Below are positions 13,772-24,675 of a stretch of DNA of 64,000 nucleotides, piece after piece. Source of the stretch: Pleurotus ostreatus/Saccharomyces cerevisiae fusant. Lineage: Eukaryota > Opisthokonta. Made by a program: the position numbers and the translations under genes. The notes under the pieces were generated by a model. It did no database searches, was not told where the DNA came from, and saw only the letters and a list, made by a program, of their open reading frames with translations. Location: positions 1-64,000 of the forward strand of contig JAMQCK010000017.1 in assembly GCA_024196135.1 (NCBI GenBank), in the 5' to 3' direction. Within the stretch, counting starts at the first letter, position 1. Each line of letters begins with the position of its first letter.

Positions 13772-14220
13772 GTGAAGCAAAACTTCTTTCCCCCTTGCAG
13801 CATCCCCGACTGGAACATGAGGTCGTATGTCCACTGTGTCAATGTCAAATTTGACACCGACAGAGGACGGCTCCAGCGTCGACGGGGGCGATGCCAATAC
13901 ATTTGTTGTGTCAATACCAGCCTGCCCTCCATCGTCGTGGTCGCCTTCGGCTCATATTACGCCGGTGGGCCAATAATAAAAGTCCGCAGACTCACGGATT
14001 GTCGCGAGGGTAGTGGAACGTGCCGTCCTGCTCGTACCCGTCAGAAAAGACAAGGTGGTACATCTTGCTGTACCCGTGTAAGTAGACTTTTTTCTGGGGC
14101 CTGTCCGAGTCGATGAGCTGGCGGAGGTTGAGTCGGGCACCTGACCCGATTCGTTGATGCCACTAAGGTTGCAGCCCGAGTAGGCGACGGTGGGGTGGCC
14201 GACAGCATCGTACATTCGTT
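13772..14220 (-). other. Coding-like exon(s) of an unrecognised gene or gene remnant
   Basis: On the minus strand 14160-14005 reads open, with codon third positions almost all G or C. Fragments include LNLRQLIDSDRPQKK, VYLHGYSKMYHLVFSDGY and EQDGTFHYPRDNP, and it is bounded by a TTAG acceptor upstream and a GTGAGT donor at the end. Downstream, 13965-13770 carries another plausible segment (GVKFDIDTVDIRPHVPVG), but I could not join the two in one frame with canonical sites. The opposite strand also has an open frame there. I do not recognise the family. It may be a gene with unusual splicing or a decayed remnant. Confidence 0.3.
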
Positions 14221-16029
14221 AGCTGAGGAAGAGCATGAGAAGGTGTTGGGGGTGTACCCCAACTTTGAGACTGCATCAGCAGTAAATGGTCATTATTTGC
14301 TTCGCTACGATACGGTAGGCCATCCGCATTTTTCGCCGTTGAGGGCAGTGTAGCGCCTAATGTGCCGGCCGCCAGGGTCGAAGGTGCGGCCGGACTTTTC
14401 GATAGGGGCAGGAAAGGACGTGCGCCCGACCCGTCGTTCGACGAGTAAGAGAAGCATGAGAGGGAGAGGTTGGGGGTATGCGCGTCCACTACGCGTGAGT
14501 TTGGGTCAGAAGAGCTCGACACATTCGAAAAGCAAGGGATGGGGAAGACAATCCTACGCGCGCTGTCAAGGCGCGTCAGAACACGCCGTATGTGCACAGC
14601 TTTAAGCGAAACTGGCTCGCTCCTAGGGACGGGAATGGGGGCGGGCATGGGAGCGAGAGCGTACAGACGCACGATGGAGTTGCCATCGCGCAACATGGCG
14701 GCGCGAACCAAACGTGGTCCATCGTCCCCCACCCGCGGTCATTGCTACGGCGCCCAGCCCGGTCACCTAACCCATCGCCCTGCCCTTGCGTGCGCACAAA
14801 CCCTGATAGGCAATCTGCGATATACGTCGTCCAGCTGGCTAAAACGGCGTATTGTCATCAGACAGAGCACCGTAAACTTCGAGCTTACCGTACAGGGGGG
14901 CGCCATACATATCGCCAGCACGCTCGCGCACTGAAAATCGCGCGCGCTATGGCATCCTGATACAAGAGCGAAGAGTGGTGCACTAGCGGAGGGTATGCAC
15001 CTCGACGGCAGCGCCCTTCGCCTCACTTTTACTCGCCCTGAATGTCTGGTGCCGAGGGCAGGGCCACAGAACCAAGGACCGCCGATGTCCTAGACGGTCG
15101 CCAAGGAGGTTGGGAATCCGGGGCCCGTGAAGGGAAGTAGCGGCGTGTGGGCTCCTGCTAGACCTTTCTACGACCACCGTTCTGGCAGCATCTGAGTTCG
15201 TGGATATGCGATCAACTGTGTTCACGTCGGAGGGTAGTCCGGAGAACAGAGGGCATTGTTTTTATTACCAAGGTGCACAAAAGCGGCGGAGACCGCGGAC
15301 GCCCTGGTCGGCAATGGCCGAACAGCGTCGGCGGCGCTTTCCAGTCCTCCACCATCACTTCATGGCCATCTGAGGGCGCAGAGGGCGAGGAAGAAGCTAA
15401 CGCTACCTCCTGAGACGACCGGGACCTTCCCCAAATGAAGCGCGGTTGCGCGGCGTGAAAGCGCGACCGTGATTGCTTTTTCGACAGAATATACGCCATA
15501 CTATGGACTTTGACTTCGACTTTTGTCCGGATGAGCGCAGAGACCGTCGAGAGTTCGGGAGAAATTGCCGGGAAAATTGAACATATGCCCTTGGGCGACG
15601 TGTTGTCGAGCCTCCGATTGCTCTATCTGTCCGACATCCTACAGAGAGCTGCTGCCGACCAACATATCGTGTCCGGCTCTCCGCAGAGAGCTTCGCACTC
15701 CCAACCTGAAACTATCCGGTGTTTTCAGAGACCTTTTCCTTTCCGAAGCTCTATTTCGTCCGAAATCCGACATACAGCTGCACTCAGATCATCAGGTTCT
15801 GGATAACCCGAGCTGTTTCGCGGGGGGGGGTCACGTTTCGGATGGGCTACAATCGTCGAGTCTACATGTCTGTTGAGGCCATGTACAAGGTTGAACTAGT
15901 GCTACAAAGAGTCCGTGAGGAACGGCTCCGGGATCCAGTTGTGTGCAGGTTGAGCTAGAGGTACAGTATCATGGGCGGTGTTGAATCGGGCTCAGAGTTG
16001 AATCAATGGGGTACTGATGCGGTCGAGGT
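14221..16029. other. Unassigned region, no supported gene
   Basis: About 1.8 kb. The longest frames (14163-14732 minus, 14470-14934 plus) overlap each other and carry no recognisable motif. A run of nine or more G lies near 15822-15830. I could not support a gene on either strand. Confidence 0.4.
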
Positions 16030-17183
16030 CTAGTGGCTGTAGTCATACCTGTAAGAAACATGCTCAGCGACTGCGCAGCGGGAAGAGACGTTAGAAAGCA
16101 CCCACTTGCGGTAGAACGTCTCCGAGTCGGAGGGGATGGTCTGGCACGGACGTCAGCGCGTTCACAGGACGGCGGGAGGAGATCCCACCTCGTCGCGACG
16201 GGCACCGCGCGGTTTCTTGCCCTGCTTCTCGAGCTCGAGCCGGAACGCGCGGTCCTCCCGCAGCCACTTGAGCGCCACGGTATACAAGGACTCGGGTTCC
16301 GTCGAAGGCGACCATGGGGTGGGCGGGCGAACGAATTCGCCCAGACGCATGTGCGCGACGTGGGTGGGGAACTTGTTCAGCCCATCGAAGATGTGTGTCG
16401 CGTCTAGAAGCGCGTTAGCACGGGGTAACATACCGAACCGCCTAACTCACATATAATCGTTGCTCCGCGCTCCTCACTATCTTGAATGAGGAAGTTCAAC
16501 AGGTCGTCGCGCACCATGACATCGAGATCGACGGTGACCTGCGGCGCGCAGTCTCACATCAGTCCTAACCTTCGGCGACCTGATCCATCACGATGAACGC
16601 ACCTCGTCCAGCAGAAGGACATCCCACGGCACCATGAGACCGAAGCAGAGCTGCACGCGTCGGCGCTCGCCATCGGAGATCTCGTGCATGTGCCAATCCA
16701 TGTCGATGTCCAGTATGTCGAGGAGCCGATCACGTCGCTCCTTGTAGCGATAGCCGCCTACAGAGTCAAGGAAGTTGGACACGACGATGTCGCGCCTAAC
16801 GACGGGGTTCATGGCCCTGGAGAAATGTAGGTGAGGCAGCGTCAAGAATTCATGATTTTAAAAGACGTACCACTCCGTCCCAAGATACGCGATGCCCTCT
16901 GGCGTCTTGCGGAAGACGTCTTGACCCTTCACGATGATCGCGGTGTCCTTGACCATACGCTTCCCCGCCAAGACCTGCAGCAGGGTCGACTTCCCGGCTG
17001 AAGGGACTTCTGTTACGAGAGATCGCGCATTATACGCGGATGCCCACCTCCATTCGCGCCGACCAGGACAGTCCGCGATCCCTTCGGAATGTGGAGGGTA
17101 ATGTCGATCAACGACGGTGCCAATGCACTGCGATGCGAGAAGGTGAGGTTCTGGACGGTGATGGTCTCTTCGGGGCCTGCCAT
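16030..17183 (-). CDS. CAF16: CAF16-like soluble ABC ATPase
   Basis: ABC-type ATPase without membrane segments, like yeast Caf16, which associates with the CCR4-NOT complex. Seven exons: 17183-17048, 16997-16871, 16816-16603, 16538-16451, 16403-16189, 16140-16106 and 16048-16030, giving 277 residues with all splice phases consistent. Walker A is GANGAGKST near residues 42-50, split by the first intron. The signature-like [13 protein letters not shown] is near 133. Walker B is DVLLLDEV near 152-159, followed by [12 protein letters not shown] and ATHIFDGL (switch His). The C terminus has the LGEFVRP and W-x2-ED-type tail seen in CAF16 homologues. Divergent from the AIR gene across about 190 bp. 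Confidence 0.85.
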
Positions 17184-17374
17184 TGTCGAAGACGCGGGGG
17201 ACACCTGATAAGATGGGTTGGGAGGGAAATTAAGCACGCGCAACCGTGACCGTATGAGGTGTGACCCCAAAGCCGTGGGAAAGTAATCTTTGTTCTCATC
17301 TCGGACCGCCGACCACCGTGAAGGCGGCCTCCCCTCTCGCTCCATACACCCCCTCCCCTTCGTCTCGCGCAGAA

Positions 17375-19328
17375 ATGTCATCAAAGGACAAGCCTGCAGA
17401 AGTAATTGATCTTACCCTCGAAGACGACGACGGCGAGAACGATGCAGACGCGGACGATGAACGGGCGCTTAGCGGAGCAGAAGGTCCCCCGGACGAGAAC
17501 TCTACCAAACGGCGGGCTCGAAAGAAGACGAAGACGCGCAAGCGCAACAAGTCCGCCAAGAGCAAGACCGAGGAGATCGACGCGGACAAGCTGTTCGTCA
17601 TGGATAGTCAACCTGCGGAGCTTCCCAGCAATTTGGCGTTCACTGCACCTGCTGCTGCCGAGGACGGGAAGAAATCGACTTTACTACTTCCAGAGCATGT
17701 GATCGTCATGGATGAGGGGGTGGAGATCCTGCGACCACCTACGCCACAGGAGACTAGCGACTTTGAGGTCGAGTACCTGTCATTCGCGGACGATAATACG
17801 CGGGTAAGCAGGCGTCCGGCATGACATAGTATGGCATAGACTAACCTCAACCAGGGCATGCTACGATACTTCGCCCAAGAAGAGGCGGAGAAGCGTAAGA
17901 TCGTATGCAAGCATTGTGGCGCAGAGGGAGATCACGACACAAGGAGTTGTACTGTCAAGATAGTGCGTGCTAGTTTCCCCTCTTAGAATCGGGTCTAACC
18001 TTTCTATCCAGTGTCTGACCTGTGGCGCCAGGAACGAGCACTCCACGGCTGGCTGTCCTGTCACAAAATCCTGCTATTCGTGCGGTCTTCACGGGCACCT
18101 GGCTTCCGTACGCATACCCACTTCCATACACAACGCCATAATTCATCTATGTCAAAGGACTGCCCCAACAAATACAGCATCAAACCAAAATTTGGTGGAA
18201 CTTGCGATCGCTGTAAATCCAGACTACACATAACTCAGGTGCGTTCGCCAATTGCCATGAATACACCTCTGTTGAAACTTGCGTAGGAATGCCCAAGAAT
18301 GTGGCGAATATATACCTACAAGAAGGCGTCCGAGAGGGACGAGACCCTGAAGATGCGCGCTTCGCTCGAAAACAACGCTCTTGGTCAAGGCGGCGAAGCA
18401 TACATCGCTCGTGACGAGTTTTGCTACCACTGCGGGGAAGCCGGGCATTGGGGCGACGTACGCATCCCTTTCCTCTAGGGTCCCTTCATCTAATAACCAT
18501 GTCCTGCAGTCATGCGATCTGAATCGCAAGAGTAAAACCACCGAACCGTCCGCCTTTGGCGACGAGAACGTGTTGTCCGGTCCCTTCGGCGACACGCAAA
18601 TCGACAAACCCAAGGTGTCACGTCCAGCGAACCGCTCTGCATACGCCGACACCCGCGAGTACTCCGTTGGTAAAGCTGCGAAGAAGAAATCAATCGCAGC
18701 GCAGCGCGACTACTCCCGCCGCCAGTACGACGAGGCAGACGAGGACGACTGGTTCGCGCGCCAGGAGTTGCGTGGCAAGGCAAGCTCGAGCAAGCAGTCT
18801 GCTCCTCAGCGGCTGCCCGACATCCACATCAAGGCGTCCGACCTACGCATCAAGGGCATGTCGAAGCAGCGCGACCGGGACGTGGACCTGCCCCAGCCCT
18901 CGCGCATGGCGTACGATGGCCCGCCGCACCGCGGGGGCAGCAGCGATGAAGAGGATGGGGGCGGTAGGCGGAAAGCGCGTCGCGCGCGGGGGAAGGCGGG
19001 CAGCAGCAATCGCCGCGACGACTACGAGATGCAGGCGTACGAGGACTCGCGCCAGGCGTATGGGGATTCGCGGTATGGAGACTCGCGACAGTCGAAGTAT
19101 AGCAAACCGCCGTCGAGTTCTCGAAACCCACCTTCCAGTTCTCGGAATCCGCCCTCGAGCTCTCGAAATCCACCCCCGAGTTCGCGCAGCAATGGGGCGC
19201 CGAGCTCTCGCAACGGGCCCTCGAACTCGCGCGGTCCTCCGAGCGGTCGTGGGTACGGCCAACCTGCGGCAAGCGGGAGCGGGTCGTCGAATCGGCCACG
19301 GTATAAGGGCGGATATGCGAGGGATTGA
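17375..19328 (+). CDS. AIR1/2-like zinc-knuckle protein (TRAMP complex)
   Basis: RNA-binding component expected in the nuclear TRAMP polyadenylation complex, which feeds RNA to the exosome. Six exons: 17375-17803, 17855-17962, 18012-18107, 18158-18238, 18287-18457 and 18510-19328, all phase 0, 567 residues. Five CCHC-type knuckles follow each other: CKHCGAEGDHDTRSC, CLTCGARNEHSTAGC, CYSCGLHGH..DC, CDRCKSRLHITQEC and CYHCGEAGHWGDSC. The acidic N terminus has EVIDLTLEDD, a SUMO-interaction-like patch. The C-terminal third is a low-complexity tail rich in Arg, Ser, Gly and Pro, with tandem SSSRNPP repeats around 19110-19190, and ends in an RGG-like segment. Knuckle number and order fit Air1/2; which paralogue cannot be told. 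Confidence 0.8.
19110..19200 (+). repeat. Tandem repeat coding for SSSRNPP units
   Basis: Four imperfect 21-bp units in the AIR gene tail encode SSSRNPP-like heptads, then drift into SSRN/SSRG units. Low-complexity coding repeat within the gene, not a mobile element. Confidence 0.7.
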
Positions 19329-19877
19329 GGCGGGTGGTGGGTGCTCGAGAGACCAGGCTTGGGGGTGACAGTATGGCATGTCTGACTCGCATTCCTTATC
19401 GTTATTGCTGTCGTGCTACCGTGTATGTGTGACGCCAATGATGTCTTGCTGGAGATGTACACCCTATCTATCGATACACACTTTCTCTGTACACATACAC
19501 TTGCTATCGCGCTGAGTTGAGGGGTGGGAGTCAGTTGCGCATTCTCAGTGAGTAATTTTTATCCTCTTCCACACGGCCGAGTCTCCAGCGACTGTGGCTG
19601 CTTCGTGTAATCTTGCTTGGCAGGACTGCAATTCTGTGTCGTTGTGCCACTCCTGCCTTTCGGTTCCTCTGCCATTTCAGGACAATGGCCATTGTTCATC
19701 GATGGTAAGTCACTGTCACGCGTAACGGTTGAGCGAACTTGCTCATTACCATCATCAGGATCGCGGCGTACGTCTTTCTGGAATAGGTCGCAGGCCTGTA
19801 TAGTCAGACATTTGCTCTTCCAACAAACTATACAACACAAGCTATCCCCTGCTTGAAACCAAGAGGCTTTACCTGTC
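19329..19877. other. Intergenic, flanks of AIR and the methyltransferase gene
   Basis: About 550 bp with the AIR 3' flank and the promoter/leader of the methyltransferase gene. A short 5' exon could be hidden here (ATG before a GTAAGT at about 19706), but I could not link it in frame. Confidence 0.4.
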
Positions 19878-21032
19878 ATGAAGCCAAATTTCCCTGATGG
19901 CCTACGCATCACGCCTTCTTGCAAGCCATCTTCGCCTGGTCACTCTCGCGAAGACGACGCTTTCGGCTGGTCCGCGCAAGCGGAAGCCATCGAGCAGTAT
20001 GGCATCGCGGGCCGTGTATGGTAAGTCTCCGCTGCATCGTGAGGGTTGCATCGTTCACTGCTCGTTGCCTGGCCGAGACCTCGCTGACCGCACGATATGA
20101 AGGGAAGCATCATACATCATGGAAGAGTATCTGAACCCCAAAGCCATCCTTGACCCTCCTGGTATTTTTGCTGCAGAGAACAGCACCCAGACTGCAGAGA
20201 ACGGCATGCATGGCGATGCTGCAGAGGACGGCAGCGGTAGCGGAGCCCCGAAGGTCATTCTGGAGCTGGGGTCAGGGACGGGGTTGTTGAGCGCGAGGAT
20301 GGCTGAGCTGGCTTCTCCCGAGGACTTGATTATCGCGACGGACTTGCCAGAGGTAAGCTGTTACTTCGCCATATATTCGCGTGGTTCTGACGGATGTAGG
20401 TGTGTCCATTGATAGAGAAGAACATTGGTGCCACAATCAAGCGCTCAGCGTGCTCCGTCGCAGTACGGCCTCTGGCGTGGGGCGACGCTGCGCACGTTGA
20501 GGCGTTACGCAGAGAATATTTCTCCTCGCCCTACCACAAAGCGCTCACGCACATCGTCTGCAGCGACCTGGTACGTATTCTCACCCCCCATTTCCATGCT
20601 GACTCGCATGGACTGACGTACGATTGGAAGGTCTACTTCCCCGAGCTTCTTGCACCCCTCCTTCGCGCCCTATTGTCCGTGTCTGCCGCGCCCTTCATAG
20701 ACCGCGCTTCTCCCCCCACCATCGCCATCTCGTACAAAGTGCGCAGCCTCGTGAAGGAGTCCCCGTTCTGGAGCGCGTTCGGGCTGTGGTTCAATTTCGC
20801 GCCGGTCCTTGCGAAGGATTCGCGCGGGCGATGGCGGAGGGTGGGTGCGATAGAAGGCGCGGGGGACGATGCCATGTTCCTCTTTGTCGCACAAAGGAAG
20901 TCGGAATCGCTCGACTGGCCCATTCCAGACTCGGACGAGGAGCTCCTTGGTGGGGTAGGCGCGGAGGGGACCATGAGTAGGAAGGGGGATTCTACCTTCG
21001 AGTCTCTTTTGCTGATGGATATTTCTGACTGA
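19878..21032 (+). CDS. METTL21-type (Methyltransf_16) lysine methyltransferase
   Basis: SAM-dependent seven-beta-strand protein methyltransferase, the family that modifies elongation factors and chaperones. Exons 19878-20020, 20103-20352, 20400-20570 and 20631-21032 give 321 residues in one frame. The SAM-binding motif I is ILELGSGTGLLS near residues 100-111. Post-I is LIIATDLPEV. The family segment IVCSDLVYFPELLAPLLRAL spans the last splice. The C-terminal part (FGLWFNFAPVL) is typical but less conserved. A conserved front segment, AFGWSAQAEAIEQYGIAGRVW, precedes the methyltransferase fold. The substrate cannot be read from the sequence. Confidence 0.75.
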
Positions 21033-21875
21033 GCGTGGAGTGCGAGCGGTTTGGCGCGGACTTCTGCCTCAGGTGAACGTGAAAAGGGGGTATCCGGCGG
21101 TGGCAACAAGCCGCCTGACGAGCTTCAAGCGGCCAGGAAGCGTCCATGAGGCGCGCGTGCGACGGGCTCGTAAGTACGCCGCATGTCTCCTCGCTACTCA
21201 CCATAAGGCGTCCGGCCTCGTCGGTCAGGGTGCTGCGATTGAGTTGGCGGATAACTTCAGCCTGATACCGGTTTTGCGTAGGTAGCGAGTCGGTTTTACC
21301 AGAAAGACATACGCCGCTCGGTGCAGTCGAGCAGCTACACTGTACCTGCAGCACGATATCCACCGTATACAAAAGGGGATGAATGGCCGCCACGCAAAGT
21401 CCCACGTTTTTTGGATGTGAGACCTGGCACGCGCGCGGTGGCGGCCCAGAACAGCAATGGGCGCCTTCTGCGCGTCGGTGGACCTGAGATCGACCTGAGA
21501 CATGGCGATTGCATGGCGTCTCCAAGCGGCCAAGGGTGCCTATACGGGGCCAGCCCTATCGCTGCGCCGCCTCCTGTTGCCGTTACGGGCGAAGGTTTCG
21601 GAGCCTCGACCCTGCCCGGCGGTGGCGGCAGATCGCCCGCGCACTCGCGCTATCTCGAGAGCGGACTCGGCGCACGGCAGATCGTCTCAACTATGAGCAG
21701 CACTCCTTCCGATACGACCCGGTTGCCTCATCGAGGCGGGCGGGATACATATATGCGCCCGTCTCTGATAGCAGGACAACAGACGCCCCGCCGTCACCGC
21801 GCGCCACAGTCGAGTCATACTGAAACCAGGCAGCTGCCTCTGCACCAGCTTTTCTCCCTCTAGACGCCTTTCGAT
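21033..21875. other. Intergenic, no gene seen
   Basis: About 840 bp between the methyltransferase and F-box genes, both on the plus strand. Overlapping open frames on both strands show no motif or splice structure. Confidence 0.5.
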
Positions 21876-23163
21876 ATGTGCACTAGCGACGTACTCCCGT
21901 CTGAGCTCTGGCTCGAGGTCTTCGACTGGGCGCTCACGCCCGGCGCGGAGTGCAATCCCTACACCGACTCCTACGTGCCCTTCCACGCAGAGATGGACGA
22001 CTTTGAGCGCCTCGCGATGAAGCGCACGCTCAACCTCGTGTGCCGTCTGTGGCACGCGCTGACCACGGAGCTACTCTACCGGGACGTCGTGATCTCGCCG
22101 AAGAGCACCCACGCGCTACACGACCTCCTTGAGCGCGAATGCAAGGAGCACCCGAGCTACGGCAAGTGGGTAAGTGCGACGTGCTTTTGCTCGTTGGGAC
22201 CACCAACTGACGACTTCCAGGTGCGCCGCGTCGTGCTACCCTACACCAGCACCGTCACCAAGTCGCCGAAGCCTCTCGAGTCGGTCGACATCCTGAAGAG
22301 CTGCCCAAATCTAGAGGTCCTCGTCCGCCCACCGGTCAACACGCCGGAGCCACTAGAGTTCGAGTTCGAGGCCGACGACGTCGCTTGGCCCTCCCTGCGC
22401 CGCCTTGATTGGTACGGCCACGGCGAAGCCGAGCGCACTGGTGGCGTCAACTCCCTACATTCCGTTCTCCATAACGCGCCTAGCCTTCGGTGAGTTTTCT
22501 GCTTCCAGCACCTTCGTCATCGTCTGACCTCCAATCAGGTACCTCCTCGTAGGTTCCGTCGGCCAATCTGGCGCTGCGCCCTCCGGCGTCGCCCCGGGCA
22601 ACCTCTGCCTCCCGCACCTCGAGACGCTCCGCCTCGACGGCGTGAACGGCACGCTCCTGCACCAAATCTGCAGCCGCTGGGCGCTGCCCGCGCTCACGCA
22701 CGTCGTCCTCGACTCGCCCGCGCTCGGCCTCGACATCGACGCCGTCTGGGACGCGTTCGGCGACCAGCTCGAGATCGTCGAGTGCGGCCGGCACATGCGC
22801 TTCCTCTTCGGCGACGTGCTCACGCCGTGCCTCGGGCGCTGCCCGAACCTCGAGGAGCTGAACTACCATGTGTTCTACACGTCCGCGCCCGCGTCGGTCG
22901 AGGGCATCTGCCACAAGGGCCTGAAGACGGTCGGGCTGCACGCGGCGGTGAACAAGGTGTTCAGCAAGCCGGCGGAGATCTGGGCGCACCTGCAGAGCCA
23001 TGTCGATTTCATTGCCAGTGATGCGCTGCCGGGGCTGAAGACAATCAACCTGTACGGCCAGTGGCGGGGCATCATGCGCCAGCCTGCCTTCGAGGCGATG
23101 TGGAAGCAGCTCGTCGGTCGTCGCTGCTCCATCGTCTACAACGGCCAGGTCTTGGTCGCATGA
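21876..23163 (+). CDS. F-box / leucine-rich-like protein
   Basis: Probable substrate adaptor of an SCF ubiquitin ligase. Exons 21876-22169, 22221-22489 and 22539-23163 give 395 residues. The N terminus LPSELWLEVFDWAL followed by LNLVCRLWHALTTELLYRDVVIS is the F-box plus linker common in mushroom-forming fungi. The rest has irregular leucine-rich strands (CPNLEVLV, LPHLETLRLDGV, LTHVVLDSP, CPNLEELNYHVF) consistent with an LRR-like sheet. Many paralogues are expected in Agaricomycetes, so no specific substrate can be inferred. Confidence 0.75.
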
Positions 23164-23412
23164 TCATCTATTCCCTGTCGTCTCTTCTGATTCCTTTTCT
23201 TGTCTCTTTCCGTCCCACTCATAGATATAGACAGCATCATCCTTATAGATCTCTATAGAGCGTCTAATCCTTCCTATCATCTTGGTTCTCAGTTGCTTAT
23301 ATCCCGGGTAGAAATCATGCTCACGGACTCACCTCACATCTCCACGATACCCGCACGTACTATAGTTGTTGTCTGTCTGTGTCAATGCCATCACTGCTTC
23401 TCGCCAATGCTC

Positions 23413-24192
23413 CTACTTCTCGTCGACGTCACTGCTGCCCGTTAATGTCACTGCTCCCTCGAAGAACGTCTTCAACCACTGCGCCTCCTTGTCCATCTCC
23501 TCTATCGTCCGCGGGTTCCGGTCGTCATCGGCGTCCATCTTCAGCGGCTCGTAACGGTCGGCGGCGGACTGGAGATCCTTGGGCAAGCCGCCCTCAGACT
23601 TCTCCAGTTCGGGATAGATGTCGTCATTGTTCGCGAAGCGGTCTCCTGTCAGTTTGCGCGGCAGGATGTGGAAGTGGACGTGGGGGATACTTTGGCCTGA
23701 AGGTTAGTGGGGTTAGCACGTGGCATAAAGTAGGGATATAGAGCCGTAGGATAGGGCCCTAACCTGCTGCTTTTCCGTCCTAGGCCGAGCGGGGTGTGTC
23801 AATTTTCTGACGGTGGTAGTGGGCGCGAGAATTTACCTGACAGGCGATGGTCAGCGCGTCGGCACCAAATGCGCGTTCGACAACGCGACCGACGCGTTGC
23901 ACGGATTTCATGAGACTGGAAAGCTCAGAGTCTGAACTCTTCAGCAACGACGGTAGGTCAAAGATATAACAGCACTGACCATCTAAGTCTGTGAGGCGCG
24001 GAACGACTCGGGTCGGCACGACGAGCACATCTGTAGAGAGTGGTCCAAATGTCGCTCTGCTCAATTCAAACTGGTAGTACTCCACGTACGTCCGGGAACG
24101 ATTGGCTTCAAGTTGACGAGCGCAAAGGATTGCGCGGACTTATAAAAGACCTGGCGGGTCACCTCTATAGAAGAGAAGAAGAAGCGGCTCAT
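23413..24192 (-). CDS. FHIT/HNT2-like dinucleoside polyphosphate hydrolase (HIT family)
   Basis: Cleaves diadenosine tri/tetraphosphate-type nucleotides (family function). Five exons: 24192-24090, 24030-23980, 23931-23837, 23779-23764 (16 nt) and 23696-23413, giving 182 residues. Family blocks: SFALVNLKPIVPGHVLVVP, RVVPRLTDL, TIACQDGKAAGQSIPHVHFH and ILPRK. The catalytic histidine triad HVHFHI is near residue 95, followed by the FHIT-type NDDIY segment. An in-frame open stretch continues upstream of 24192, but the MSRFFFSS start aligns with FHIT. Divergent from the large F-box gene across 483 bp. Confidence 0.85.
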
Positions 24193-24675
24193 GATGATGG
24201 TCGGGAACTTGAACCGTGGGAAGGCGTCCCCTGACGCGACGCGCGTGGAGGACGCGTTGGGTAACTTCGACTTGGACAATTTCCTCATGAAAGAGTGTTT
24301 GCTGCCTTCCAGATCATGTTCCTCTCTGCTCGCAGCAGATGCGCATCGGCTGTGCCTATTCCGTCCCTCGCCTGTACAGCAGCAGATCGCAGAATGACAC
24401 CAAGGGTTATATGCCAGCTCTGAATCGAGGTTGCCACTGCTTCGCCACACTTCTTATCAATACCTGGCGCCCTTTCAGCGATCAGCCAATCCCGGACAGC
24501 ACAACATGACTCAATGACCTAGCCCAGGTCATGAATGCTCGCGGCGCCCGGCCCGGCATGATCACAGACAAGCCATTGTTCCCTGTAAGTGCTGTGCAGA
24601 GCAAAGACCATGGAACCGCACGCTACTCTCCTTGAACTTCAACACTCACCTCAAACATCGACACTGACCTCGACA
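24193..24675. other. Divergent promoter region, FHIT and F-box genes
   Basis: About 480 bp between two start codons on opposite strands. No coding exon required. I see no strong known operator motif. Confidence 0.4.

Noticed and set aside
13191..13775. Plus-strand open frame of 194 codons
   Set aside because: Composition is skewed, there is no motif, and it overlaps the minus-strand coding-like segment. It looks like chance in GC-rich DNA.
14163..14732. Minus-strand open frame of 189 codons
   Set aside because: It runs out of frame with the better exon at 14005-14160 and has no recognisable feature.
15822..15830. G-run as a possible telomere-like or quadruplex element
   Set aside because: It is a single homopolymer without repeated G-tracts nearby; more likely an ordinary homopolymer.
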